The notes: generated from the letters alone by a model not told the origin. Counted from the stretch's first letter, positions 54,895 through 63,848 are shown. The stretch: DNA of 64,000 bases from Bacteroidota bacterium (GCA_016717725.1 JADKFA010000018.1:1-64000); one strand, 5' to 3'. Translations and numbers: made by a program.

Positions 54895-54903
54895 TACACT
54901 TTT

Positions 54904-56979
54904 ATGAAAGGGAAGCAACTTTTATTAGTAAATCGCGACATTAGCTGGTTATCATTTAATGATCGTGTTTTGCAGGAAGCGAACGACCCTTCTGTTCCTT
55001 TGTTGGAGCGCATGAAATTTTTGGGTATTGTTTCTAATAATAGAGATGAATTTTTTAGAGTGCGCATCGCCACCATCAAAAGGATGGCGCGACTGGGAAA
55101 GCAAGGCGCGCTAATTATGGGTGAAGACCCTGTTGCATTGTTGGATTCTATTCAAGAAGTAATTATTCGTCAACAAGAAGAGTTTGATAATAGTTATGGA
55201 AACTTGTTGCGCGAATTGGAATTGGCAGGTATCTTTATTGTGAATGAAAAGCAATTAAAGCCCGATCAAAGTGATTTTACAAGGCAATATTTTAGAGAGC
55301 AAGTACTTCCAACCTTGGTTCCTATTTTACTCGATAATGTGACCGAGTTTCCGTATCTGCGCGATAAAAGTATTTATTTTTTGGTGATCATGCATCACAA
55401 AAATGGGAAAGATCGATATGCCTTGGTGGAAATTCCTACGCATATTCTTCCTCGATTTATTGTTATTCCGAAGGAGAATAAATATATTATTTTGATTGAT
55501 GATATTATTCGATATTCATTAGATGATTTGTTTTTTAGTTTTGAATATGAACGCATCAGCGCCTATACCATTAAACTTACTCGCGATGCGGAATTGGATA
55601 TTGAGAATGATGTAATCAAGAGTTTAATTAAGAAAGTTTCAGAGAGTGTAAAGAGAAGAAAGAAGGGACAGCCTGTCCGACTTATTTACGATGAGGAAAT
55701 GCCTGAATCGGCAATTACTTATTTGATGAAACGTATTAAGTTTGGTAAAGGCGATCAACCTATTCCTGCCGGACGTTATCACAACTTTGTTGATTTTATT
55801 AAGTTCCCCTCACTCAATAAACCCGAACTGTTTTCGAAGAAAGTTCAGCCGCTTTCTCATCCCGAATTGCTTCCTCGACATAGTGTTTTGAAAGTAATTA
55901 AAGAAAAGGATATTTTGCTTTCGTTTCCATATCAAAGTTATCATCATATCATCGATGTTTTGCGCGAAGCTTCTATGGATCCGAAAGTGCTTAGCATTGA
56001 GATTACTTTATACCGACTCAGCGAAGATTCCCATGTTGTGAATGCGTTGATTAACTCTATCCGTAATGGTAAACAAGTGACTGTAGTGGTGGAGTTGCAA
56101 GCGCGCTTTGATGAAGAGAATAATATCAAATGGACAAATCGTTTAAACGAGGAAGGTGCCAAAGTAATTTATGGTGTTCCTGGATTGAAAATGCATAGTA
56201 AGCTTTTCCTGATTCGTAGGATGGAGCATAACAAAGAAGTATTGTATGCCCATATTGGTACAGGTAATTTTAATGAAGTAACGGCTAAACTTTATTGTGA
56301 TCATAGTTTACTCACCGCCGATAAAAGAATTACAGAGGAAGTTGGGAAGGTGTTCAAATTTTATAACGACAATTATAAAACGGGTTCTTATAAGCATCTT
56401 CTTGTATCCCCATTTTTTACTAGAAAAAAATTGCTTCTTTTTATTCAAACAGAGATTGATAATATAAAGAAGAAAAAGGAAGCCTGGATGTTCTTAAAGA
56501 TGAATAGTCTGACGGACCCAGAATTGATTAAAAAATTGTACGAAGCCAGTCAGGCAGGAGTAAAGATCCGCATGATTATTCGAGGAATCTGCTCTCTCGT
56601 TCCTGGACAAAAAGGCATGAGCGAAAATATTGAAGTGATCAGTATTGTTGACAAATATTTGGAGCATGCTCGTGTTTTTATTTTTGCAAATGATGACGAT
56701 CCTCGATTTTATTTGGCTTCCTTCGATTGGATGACGAGAAATATTGATTTTCGTTCGGAGGTAGGGGTTCCTATATATGATAAAATTTTGCAGCAACAAT
56801 TGCTCGATATTATGGAATTGCAATGGAGCGATAATTCCAAGGCACGTTATATCGACGTTAGTCAAAGTAATCGATACAAAAGAATTGATTTGAAAAATAA
56901 GGTGCGTGCTCAAGATGCTATTTATAAATACCTTGCACCTAATGAAAAATTAATTAGCCGTGCTATTCCTGTTTTATAG
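54904..56979 (+). CDS. ppk: Polyphosphate kinase 1
   Basis: Ppk1 reversibly makes inorganic polyphosphate from ATP. The 691-residue product has the expected four-domain size. The N-terminal VNRDISWLSFNDRVLQEA and NNRDEFFRVRIA are typical. The autophosphorylated His is His431 in GVPGLKMHSKLFLI, followed by HIGTGNFNEVTAKLY and, further on, RNIDFRSEVGVPI. It follows the lysine-rich gene by 9 nt, and ppx lies 43 nt downstream, so synthesis and breakdown of polyphosphate are encoded together. Confidence 0.96.
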   Translation: MKGKQLLLVNRDISWLSFNDRVLQEANDPSVPLLERMKFLGIVSNNRDEFFRVRIATIKRMARLGKQGALIMGEDPVALLDSIQEVIIRQQEEFDNSYGNLLRELELAGIFIVNEKQLKPDQSDFTRQYFREQVLPTLVPILLDNVTEFPYLRDKSIYFLVIMHHKNGKDRYALVEIPTHILPRFIVIPKENKYIILIDDIIRYSLDDLFFSFEYERISAYTIKLTRDAELDIENDVIKSLIKKVSESVKRRKKGQPVRLIYDEEMPESAITYLMKRIKFGKGDQPIPAGRYHNFVDFIKFPSLNKPELFSKKVQPLSHPELLPRHSVLKVIKEKDILLSFPYQSYHHIIDVLREASMDPKVLSIEITLYRLSEDSHVVNALINSIRNGKQVTVVVELQARFDEENNIKWTNRLNEEGAKVIYGVPGLKMHSKLFLIRRMEHNKEVLYAHIGTGNFNEVTAKLYCDHSLLTADKRITEEVGKVFKFYNDNYKTGSYKHLLVSPFFTRKKLLLFIQTEIDNIKKKKEAWMFLKMNSLTDPELIKKLYEASQAGVKIRMIIRGICSLVPGQKGMSENIEVISIVDKYLEHARVFIFANDDDPRFYLASFDWMTRNIDFRSEVGVPIYDKILQQQLLDIMELQWSDNSKARYIDVSQSNRYKRIDLKNKVRAQDAIYKYLAPNEKLISRAIPVL

Positions 56980-57022
56980 TAAATATCCTTATTTTTCAAG
57001 TCTGAATAATTCCTAAGAAATC

Positions 57023-57904
57023 TTGAGATTCGCTTCCATTGATATTGGTTCTAATGCAGTACGACTGTTGCTCTGTAATGTTTACGAGGGAGACGACGAG
57101 CCTGTGTTTAAGAAAGCAGAGTTGGTACGTATGCCTATCCGTCTCGGAGAAGATGTTTTCCGTACTGGAAGAATATCGGAAGAGAAGAAGTTGAAGCTCG
57201 CCAAATGTATGAAGGCCTATAAGTTGTTGATGGATGTTTTTGGCGCCATCGATTACAGAGCTTGTGCTACGGCCGCCATGCGTGAAGCCTCTAACTCCGC
57301 GGAGGTGATCCGTTATGTGAAGCAGGAAAGTGGAATTACAATTGATGTGATCGACGGAAAAACCGAAGCGCATATCATTTATTCAAATCATATCGCCGAG
57401 CATTTATCAATGGATGAGTCGTACTTGTACATTGATGTGGGTGGTGGAAGTACAGAGCTGACGTTGTTTTCGAAGGGAAGAACCATCGCAGCTCAATCTT
57501 TTAATGTGGGAACTATCCGACTTCTACACAACCAAGTAGAAAAAGAAGTTTGGAATTATTTTAAAGATTGGATAAAGTATAATTGTAGAGATTATCATCC
57601 GCTCACTGCCATTGGTTCAGGTGGAAATATTAATAAGATCAATAGAATGGTGGATCGGAAGGAGAAGAAGTCGCTTTCATATCAAAAAATTCTAGAGACG
57701 TATTACTTATTAAAAGAGTTCACCATCGAAGAAAGAATCACAAAGTTGGGATTGAATCCAGATCGTGCCGATGTGATTGTTCCCGCCGCAAAAATATTTT
57801 TGACGGTGTTGGAAGAGGCGGATATCGATAAAATTGTGGTCCCTCAAATTGGTTTGTCGGATGGGATCATCCATCTTTTGTATGAAAAGCATTCGGTTGC
57901 TTAA
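57023..57904 (+). CDS. ppx: Exopolyphosphatase, Ppx/GppA family
   Basis: The 293-residue product is the short two-subdomain form of Ppx/GppA. It has FASIDIGSNAVRLLL, the RACATAAMREASN segment, the IDGKTEAHIIYSN loop with the catalytic Glu, and YIDVGGGSTELTLF. It removes terminal phosphates from polyphosphate or hydrolyses pppGpp; the neighbouring ppk points to polyphosphate. The start must be the TTG at 57023, as a stop lies three codons upstream and no ATG is near. No HD domain is fused at the C-terminus. Confidence 0.9.
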   Translation: MRFASIDIGSNAVRLLLCNVYEGDDEPVFKKAELVRMPIRLGEDVFRTGRISEEKKLKLAKCMKAYKLLMDVFGAIDYRACATAAMREASNSAEVIRYVKQESGITIDVIDGKTEAHIIYSNHIAEHLSMDESYLYIDVGGGSTELTLFSKGRTIAAQSFNVGTIRLLHNQVEKEVWNYFKDWIKYNCRDYHPLTAIGSGGNINKINRMVDRKEKKSLSYQKILETYYLLKEFTIEERITKLGLNPDRADVIVPAAKIFLTVLEEADIDKIVVPQIGLSDGIIHLLYEKHSVA

Positions 57905-58006
57905 TTGAATTAGTAGAAACCTTTTTAATTTTTATTTCCAATTCTAGCTTATCTCTTTCTCTTGTTATTTCATCTGTTAATTCCTTATTTCGTTCACCAT
58001 AATTTA

Positions 58007-58146
58007 TTTTGCAAGTATATTATTGAAATTAATCCATTAAATTTTAAATCGCTTCGTCGTAGAGGCAGGTCATACCTGCCTCTACGACGAAGCGATATTT
58101 ATAGAGAGAGAAATTTTGTTGAGACAAGGCATGCCTTGTCTCAACA
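58007..58146. repeat. Palindromic repeat block, copy 1
   Basis: Starts ttttgcaag and ends ctcaaca. It holds a perfect 23-bp stem with a 3-nt loop (58048-58070 and 58074-58096, arm starting atcgcttcgtcgtagagg) and a perfect 30-nt palindrome at 58117-58146 (centre aaggcatgcctt). The block recurs at 58213-58350 at about 85% similarity by eye. Confidence 0.9.
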
Positions 58147-58212
58147 TTTGCGTAGATATTACTTACAGGGATACACGTGCACTTAAAATAATTTCGTGCA
58201 TCATATTTTATT

Positions 58213-58350
58213 TTTTGCAAGGATATTATTGAAATTATTCCATTAAATTTTCAATCACGTCGTCGTAGAGGAAGGTCATACCTGTATCTATGATGATGTG
58301 ATATTAATAGAGAGAAAACTTGTTGACACAAGGCATGCCTTGTCTCAACA
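58213..58350. repeat. Palindromic repeat block, copy 2
   Basis: Counterpart of copy 1. Its first hairpin (58254-58276 and 58280-58302) keeps 21 of 23 pairs as RNA, four of them G-U, and swaps one G-C pair for A-U. Its second palindrome (58319-58352) has one mismatch but gains two outer pairs per arm. Confidence 0.88.
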
Positions 58351-58428
58351 AGATCGTTAGCAAATAGATTGCGATCCCTCAGGATGATTTAATTATTCAG
58401 TAATCCATATTTAGCTACTGTTTTATTT

Positions 58429-58821
58429 TTATCTGCGCAAAGGATTATAAAAAGTCCTCGCGTTTTTACTTTCTACCTTTAATAGAAGGCGATAATGTGT
58501 CCAGCTCAATTCTCCACGCAGTGCGTGGAGAATCTTAAAAGTATTGAAGAACTGTCTCATATACCATAAGTTACTGTTGTTAAAACCTCTACCAAATTCA
58601 GCATTTAGCCTTTTAGCCAGTTTTTCAATCAATTCTTTTCCGTATTCCGCTTTTCGTTCACCACTCTGTTCATTTTCTACGATCAATTTCCCGATATGCC
58701 AATAGGTTTGAACCATGGTAAAATTGACGGCTCGAAAGGCATTGCTCTTGCCGTTTTCAATGATTAGTTTAATTTCTGAGTAGAGGGTATCTACACTTTT
58801 TAAAGGTGTTTTATTCTTCAT
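58429..58821 (-). pseudogene. Truncated DUF1016 (YhcG-type) nuclease gene, N-terminal domain only
   Basis: The 130 residues match the DUF1016 N-terminal domain: MVQTYWHIGKLIVENEQ, YGKELIEKLAKRLNAEFGRGF, NLWYMRQFF and ELSWTHYRLLLKVE. Full YhcG-family proteins are roughly 330-380 residues and carry a C-terminal PDDEXK nuclease domain, which is absent here; the frame ends NPLRR soon after the ELSWTHYR motif. The stop lies next to the palindromic repeat block, which may mark the deletion. Such genes are common in accessory and defence-rich regions. It is probably non-functional as a nuclease. Confidence 0.8.
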
Positions 58822-58907
58822 AATTTTAAAATGGGTTTAATAAAATAGTTTACAAAATCAATACAAATTTAACCACTTAAAACTAAATAGGCAAAAAGCT
58901 GAAATAA

Positions 58908-59207
58908 CTAGGCGGCGTTGTTTTCAAAAGCACGAATAGATTTCAGTTCCGACATTTTAGCTTTTCTTTCTTCTTCTAAATCGTAATCGTCTTGAAGTCC
59001 AAGCCAAAATTTAGGAGAGTTACCAAAATAAATAGAAAGTCTCAATGCAGTATCTGCTGTAATTCGGCGATTGAACTTGAGAATTTCACTTATCCTTGTT
59101 TGTGGAATTGAAATTTCTTTCGCTAAGCGATAAGCGCTAATGCCGAATGGCGTCAAAAATTCTTCTTGTAGAATTTCGCCTGGGTGAATATTTCTAAGAG
59201 TAGCCAT
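58908..59207 (-). CDS. higA: HigA-family antitoxin
   Basis: A helix-turn-helix antitoxin of 99 residues from ATG 59207. The N-terminal MATLRNIHPGEILQEEFL and the HTH segment YRLAKEISIPQTRISEIL are typical of HigA, followed by RRITADTALRLSIYFGNSPKFWLGLQ. It lies downstream of the toxin gene, the reversed order characteristic of higBA. It neutralises HigB and is expected to repress the pair's promoter. Confidence 0.92.
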   Translation of the reverse strand: MATLRNIHPGEILQEEFLTPFGISAYRLAKEISIPQTRISEILKFNRRITADTALRLSIYFGNSPKFWLGLQDDYDLEEERKAKMSELKSIRAFENNAA

Positions 59208-59214
59208 GATATTG

Positions 59215-59499
59215 TTATTTATGATAGTCAATTATTTCAACTTCTGATGCATTTCCATTATTCCATTTAAAGATGATTCTCCATTGATCATTTATTCTTA
59301 TGGAATGATATTCACGTAGCGTACCTTTTAGTTTTTCCAATTTGTTTGAAGGCGGAATTTTAAGATCGACTATGTTTTGAGAGTTGTTCAACATTCTCAA
59401 TTTTCGTCTTGCAATTTCCTGAAGTCCAACAGCAGGCTTTTTTACACGAGATCCTTCCCAAATCTTTTGAGTGTCTTTTGAACCAAAGGAAATAATCAT
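59215..59499 (-). CDS. higB: HigB-family toxin
   Basis: The 94-residue RelE-superfamily toxin begins MIISFGSKDTQKIWEG and ends with strands REYHSIRINDQWRIIFKWNN and SEVEIIDYHK, the HigB pattern. HigB cleaves mRNA on the ribosome. It is 7 nt upstream of higA ATG. The pair sits between a truncated DUF1016 gene and a SprT-like gene. Residues needed for catalysis (Arg and Lys/Tyr in the C-terminal strands) appear present. Confidence 0.92.
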   Translation of the reverse strand: MIISFGSKDTQKIWEGSRVKKPAVGLQEIARRKLRMLNNSQNIVDLKIPPSNKLEKLKGTLREYHSIRINDQWRIIFKWNNGNASEVEIIDYHK

Positions 59500-59599
59500 G
59501 CTTCCGTTTTACGTTACTTACGCCAAAGGTAAGTAGTTAATTATTAAAAATCAAGGAAAAATTAAGAAAGTATACCGCCTAACATTAAATTTCGGATCA

Positions 59600-60253
59600 C
59601 TAAACGTTTACTAAATTTTCGACTTCCTCAATAATTTTCACTTCCATCAACGGATGAATAAAATATTTATGTTTTGTTTGTAGATCAAAACACTCAAAGT
59701 TTTTGCGCAGTTGATGTCCCTTAATAAATTGTTGTCCGTTACGTGTAGTGAAGGATGATTTAAAAGGGATTTCATCTAAATGAATCCATTCATCGTTGTA
59801 GGTATTGTGTACATGCAAGGCTTTCATCAAATTCACATCACCACAACTGCTAGCGGCCGGATTTCGCATATAGCCAACAACAGCTTTTGCAATTTCTTCG
59901 GGAAATATTTTTCGCTCTAAAAACCCATACATCAAATGTTGAAATTCTCTTTTCCATTCCATGCCGTGCGGAGCTACTGAATTTCCAAAGCGTAAAAAGC
60001 AAGTGAGATGGGCTACTTCGTGCGTGAATGTAATTAAGAAAGCGTAAGGGTTTAAGTCGTGGTTGATGGTGATGGTATGACTCTTTCCCTCGTGCGGAGG
60101 ACGGTAATCGCCCAGTTTGGTTTGCCGGCTTTTCTTGATGCGAACTCGAATTCTATATTTTTGAATCCAATCAAAACAAGTATCCACCGCATCGGCCGGA
60201 ATGTATTTCCCAAGCGCTTTTCTTAAATCTTCTGCTGTTACTGCCTTCGCCAT
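59600..60253 (-). CDS. SprT-like zinc metalloprotease-domain protein
   Basis: The 217-residue product has the zinc motif HEVAH at 78-82 (ITFTHEVAHLTCF) and the typical PHGMEWKREFQHLMYGFL segment, then a C-terminal part with CGDVNLMKAL and KGHQLRKNFEC. SprT-like domains are metalloproteases related to Spartan; bacterial members have no well-defined role. It has no signal peptide, so it is cytoplasmic. A -7-like TAAATTTG box lies at 60274-60267, 13 nt before the ATG. Confidence 0.85.
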   Translation of the reverse strand: MAKAVTAEDLRKALGKYIPADAVDTCFDWIQKYRIRVRIKKSRQTKLGDYRPPHEGKSHTITINHDLNPYAFLITFTHEVAHLTCFLRFGNSVAPHGMEWKREFQHLMYGFLERKIFPEEIAKAVVGYMRNPAASSCGDVNLMKALHVHNTYNDEWIHLDEIPFKSSFTTRNGQQFIKGHQLRKNFECFDLQTKHKYFIHPLMEVKIIEEVENLVNV

Positions 60254-60266
60254 AATCTATCTTCAG

Positions 60267-60274
60267 CAAATTTA
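60267..60274 (-). promoter_or_regulatory. Candidate -7 box for the SprT-like gene
   Basis: TAAATTTG on the minus strand fits TAnnTTTG, 13 nt before the ATG at 60253. The pattern is AT-rich and could occur by chance. Confidence 0.35.
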
Positions 60275-60442
60275 GGAAATTGGGATAAATCTTAGGCATT
60301 AGCCAAAGATTTACACCACTCGCTATACATTTTATGGAATATTTAATAGCATTTCATATTCTTTAATGGGAATTTACATTTCTAATTAGGTGAAAAATAG
60401 AATCTTTCATTATATTTGAGTATTATCTTAATTCTTTATCCA

Positions 60443-61390
60443 ATGCGACCTTTGCTCGTTTTCTTTGTAATGCTTTTCAATATGCCTTTGTTGAAGGCTC
60501 AACTCAACCTTGTACCTAATCCGAGTTTTGAGGATACTGTAAGTTGCCCTCTAGGTTTAGATAATATGCAAGAAGTATTAGGATGGACTTCTTTTGGAAA
60601 TAGTGCTGACTATTTTAACGGATGTAGTATTTCAATGAATGTACCAAATACTCCTTTTGGTTTTCAATCATCTCATTCTGGCAATGCGTTTTGCGGTGTA
60701 ATTAATTATTGGAAAGGAAATTCGTTTTTAACTAATAATTATAGAGAGTTTATTGGTGTCCAATTAGTGAATTCATTACAAGTTGGAACTAAGTATTATT
60801 TTTCATTTTATGCTGTATCAGCACAAAGTAATTCGATTGGTTATTTTAGTAATAACATAGGATTAAGATTTTTTACTAATTCATATAGTAAAACCAATCC
60901 TGCTCCGTTAGATAATTTCGCTCATATAAAATTGGATACTTTATTAACGGATACAGTGAATTGGCTTAAAATAAGTGGGTCTTTCATTGCGGATTCTAGT
61001 TACCAGTATGTATCAATTGGAAACTTTTATGATTATTTAAATACTGACACTTTAGTTTATTTAACTTTTCCTCAGTGTGCATATAGTTATATCGACGATG
61101 TCTGCGTCTCCACCGATTCACTATACAACGAAACTTGGACAGGTTTACAAAATATCGAGCCCAGCGAAGTACAAATCTTTCCTAACCCTGTACAGGATTA
61201 TTTCCAATTTAAATCTATTCATAAAATAGACGAAATTATAATTTATGACAGTCGAGGTAGATGGATAAAGAGTGAGTTGGTTAATTCAACCGAAGGAAGA
61301 ATTAACATGGGTTCAATTTCAGATGGGATTTATGTTGCCTTATTCAGAAAAGAAAAATCTATTTCAGTTCATAAATTCTTAAAGTTTTAA
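60443..61390 (+). CDS. T9SS-exported protein with N-terminal carbohydrate-binding-like domain
   Basis: I start it at ATG 60443 (315 residues). A signal peptide ends LLKAQ and is followed by LNLVPNPSFEDTVSCP, an opening seen in many Bacteroidota surface proteins with a jelly-roll domain, ending near SYIDDVCVSTDSL. The last ~75 residues are a T9SS type A sorting domain (VQIFPNPVQDYFQFKS to KFLKF). The jelly-roll may bind glycans. It stands alone between the SprT-like gene and feoB (convergent). Confidence 0.83.
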   Translation: MRPLLVFFVMLFNMPLLKAQLNLVPNPSFEDTVSCPLGLDNMQEVLGWTSFGNSADYFNGCSISMNVPNTPFGFQSSHSGNAFCGVINYWKGNSFLTNNYREFIGVQLVNSLQVGTKYYFSFYAVSAQSNSIGYFSNNIGLRFFTNSYSKTNPAPLDNFAHIKLDTLLTDTVNWLKISGSFIADSSYQYVSIGNFYDYLNTDTLVYLTFPQCAYSYIDDVCVSTDSLYNETWTGLQNIEPSEVQIFPNPVQDYFQFKSIHKIDEIIIYDSRGRWIKSELVNSTEGRINMGSISDGIYVALFRKEKSISVHKFLKF

Positions 61391-61425
61391 ATTGTTCAAT
61401 ACAATTGAAGAAAGTTTCCTTTCAA

Positions 61426-63588
61426 TTACTTCAATAATTGATAAGCCAAAAAACTACTCAGCCAAGCTAAAGCCGACATATACCCAAATTGTAAAATAGG
61501 CCATTTCCACGATCCGGTTTCGCGTTTTACCACCGCCATAGTACTCATACATTGCATGGCAAAAGCATAAAACAACATCAACGACCATCCCACAGCGGCC
61601 GTATACCGAGGTTCACCTGTTTCTTTATTTACTTCTTTGCGCATCTTTTCTTTTACGGTCTTGGTGTCGGCGTCATTTTGTCCTACGCTGTAGATGGTAC
61701 TCATGGTACCCACAAATACTTCGCGCGCTGCAAACGAGGTAACTAAGGCTATTCCAATTTTCCAATCAAATCCTAGAGGTCGAATAACGGGTTCAATAAA
61801 ATGTCCGAGCTTACCTGCATAGGATGCTTCTAACATTTTGGATTGAATTACATACAGCTCGGCTTGTTTGCTTTCTCCGGCTTCGTTCAATACTGTTGCT
61901 TGTTTTTCGAGTTGGTCAAATGTACTTCCCGGACCTCGGGACGATAGAAACCAAAGCACAATGCTGATGGCAATGATAATTTTTCCAGCATCAAAAAGAA
62001 AAATTCTTACTTTCTCCGTGATGGAATATAAAATATTTTTCCAGCGTGGCATTCGGTAAACCGGAATCTCCATGATGAAATACGCTTTTTCTTTTTGCTT
62101 GATAAAATTCTTAAAAAGAGTTGCCGATGCTAATGCTGCTAAAAATCCAATCAGGTAAAGCGACATCATCACCATACCTTGTAATCCAATGAAACCAAAA
62201 ATGAGTTTTTGTGGAACCACCAATGCAATAAGCAAGGTATAAACCGGAAGTCGCGCCGAGCAACTCATCAATGGAAGCACGAAGATGGTAATCAATCTTT
62301 CCTTCCAACTCCCAATGGTACGTGTGGCTAAGATGGCAGGAACCGCGCAAGCTGATCCGCTAATCAGTGGAATGACCGAGCGACCATTCAATCCAAATTT
62401 GCGCATGAGTTTGTCCATCAAAAAACTGACACGCGCCATATAGCCCGTGTCTTCCAGTATGGCTATGAACATAAACAAGAATGCAATTTGTGGAATAAAG
62501 ATAACGATACCACCCACGCCTGCTAAAATTCCATCTACAAATAAATCATTCAAAACTCCTGCAGGCAACGCTTCTCTTACAACATCACTGATGTTGGCGA
62601 AAGTTTCATCAATAAAATTCATTGGGAATTCTGCCAACGTAAAAATGGCTTGGAAGATTAAAAACAAAATGAAAAGGAAAATAACAAATCCCCAAATAGG
62701 ATGCATCAAGAAGCGGTCGATATGTTGAGAGTTCGATTGCTTCCTCTTGCTTTCTCCTTTGGTTACGGAATGATGTAATACATCTTGTATGACTTTATAT
62801 CGTTCTAGTGTTTCATGCGATTTCAGATTTTCTAAATCGACACTGTCCATTGCAACAAAGGAAATGGCTTTTTCATTTTGCTCTTTTGTAAAATGAAAAT
62901 CTTCAATCGATTCAATATGATGTGCAATTTGTAATGCCGTATAATTACTCTTTAAATGGAGAATATCTTTTAATCCATTTAATAATTTAGGAGCAAGATT
63001 GGAAGTTTCAAAAATATCATTGATCGGAATTGGAATTGAACTCAACAATACCTGTTTCAATTCTTCAATGCCTTCTTCATTGCGCGCATTGATGGGAATA
63101 ACACGAACGCCCAATCTTCTTTCTAACTCATCCAGCTTAATGGTGATCAATTGTTTCTTCACCATGTCCATCATGTTTAATGCGAGTACACATGGAATTT
63201 TTAGATCGATGATTTGACTGGCTAAAAATAAACTTCGTTTTAGATTCGTTCCATCTACCAGTAACACAACCATGTCAGGATGACTTTCGTTGAGCGGATC
63301 ACATAACACTTCAAAGGGAATTCTTTCGTCGGGCGACTTCGGATATAAACTATAGGTGCCCGGTAAATCTATAATTTCAAAAGAGGTAGGTTCGCCTGTA
63401 TTTGAATTATAAAATCGGCAATGCCCAATTTTTTTTTCAACGGTAACACCTGGAAAGTTCGCTACTTTTTGATTGAGTCCGGTGAGTACATTAAAAAGTG
63501 AACTCTTGCCGCTGTTTGGATTTCCGGCGAGTGCAACTTTAACATAACGCTTAGGGCTATCCGAAGTTATTGGATAAGATGGAGACAA
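61426..63588 (-). CDS. feoB: Ferrous iron transporter FeoB
   Basis: FeoB takes up Fe(II) across the inner membrane. The 720-residue product has an N-terminal GTPase domain with G1 GNPNSGKSS (about 22-30), G3 DLPGTYSL and G4 LNMMD, then a membrane part with two gate domains including SGSACAVPAILATRTI and MSCSARLPVYTLLI, plus FAAREVFVGTMSTIY. Length is normal. It lies 9 nt downstream of feoA, in one operon, and should be controlled by the operator candidate upstream of feoA. Confidence 0.95.
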   Translation of the reverse strand: MSPSYPITSDSPKRYVKVALAGNPNSGKSSLFNVLTGLNQKVANFPGVTVEKKIGHCRFYNSNTGEPTSFEIIDLPGTYSLYPKSPDERIPFEVLCDPLNESHPDMVVLLVDGTNLKRSLFLASQIIDLKIPCVLALNMMDMVKKQLITIKLDELERRLGVRVIPINARNEEGIEELKQVLLSSIPIPINDIFETSNLAPKLLNGLKDILHLKSNYTALQIAHHIESIEDFHFTKEQNEKAISFVAMDSVDLENLKSHETLERYKVIQDVLHHSVTKGESKRKQSNSQHIDRFLMHPIWGFVIFLFILFLIFQAIFTLAEFPMNFIDETFANISDVVREALPAGVLNDLFVDGILAGVGGIVIFIPQIAFLFMFIAILEDTGYMARVSFLMDKLMRKFGLNGRSVIPLISGSACAVPAILATRTIGSWKERLITIFVLPLMSCSARLPVYTLLIALVVPQKLIFGFIGLQGMVMMSLYLIGFLAALASATLFKNFIKQKEKAYFIMEIPVYRMPRWKNILYSITEKVRIFLFDAGKIIIAISIVLWFLSSRGPGSTFDQLEKQATVLNEAGESKQAELYVIQSKMLEASYAGKLGHFIEPVIRPLGFDWKIGIALVTSFAAREVFVGTMSTIYSVGQNDADTKTVKEKMRKEVNKETGEPRYTAAVGWSLMLFYAFAMQCMSTMAVVKRETGSWKWPILQFGYMSALAWLSSFLAYQLLK

Positions 63589-63597
63589 AACAAAATA

Positions 63598-63837
63598 CTA
63601 CACAAGTGGTTTAACAACGATTGATTCCGCTTCTTCCATACGAATTCCAAGCGTAGCCCCATTTAAAAGGATGGCCATGGGGCAACCAAAAGGTGCAAAA
63701 CGATCGATGGTGATTGTCTCGCCTGGTAAGCATCCCATTTCTAAAAGCTTTTGTTTTATCACTTCATCATTGAATGAATCAATGATTGCACTTTCTCCTT
63801 TCAATAAATTTGATAATCTCCTAGTTCCAACTTGCAT
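63598..63837 (-). CDS. feoA: Ferrous iron transport protein FeoA
   Basis: A small SH3-like cytoplasmic protein that supports FeoB. I start it at ATG 63837 (79 residues); a GTG at 63843 would add two residues. The sequence has LSNLLKGESAIIDSF, KLLEMGCLPGETITI and PMAILLNGATLGIRMEEAESI, all typical of FeoA. It is first in the feoAB operon. A perfect palindrome lies 12 nt upstream. Confidence 0.92.
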   Translation of the reverse strand: MQVGTRRLSNLLKGESAIIDSFNDEVIKQKLLEMGCLPGETITIDRFAPFGCPMAILLNGATLGIRMEEAESIVVKPLV

Positions 63838-63848
63838 AACCACTGTTG

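Larger units (their letters stand above)
57905..58428. other. 524-nt intergenic region with duplicated palindromic block
   Basis: Contains two copies of a ~140-nt block (58007-58146 and 58213-58350), each with two hairpins described separately. The 66 nt between them and the outer flanks are AT-rich and non-coding. A 74-codon rightward frame across copy 1 is an artefact of the palindromes. Confidence 0.85.

Noticed and set aside
57962..58186. Rightward 74-codon frame across the first palindromic block
   Set aside because: It is made of the palindrome and repeat sequence, with no start context and no protein-like composition.
58007..58350. CRISPR-like array
   Set aside because: Only two diverged copies, each internally palindromic, with no regular short repeats, spacers or cas genes.
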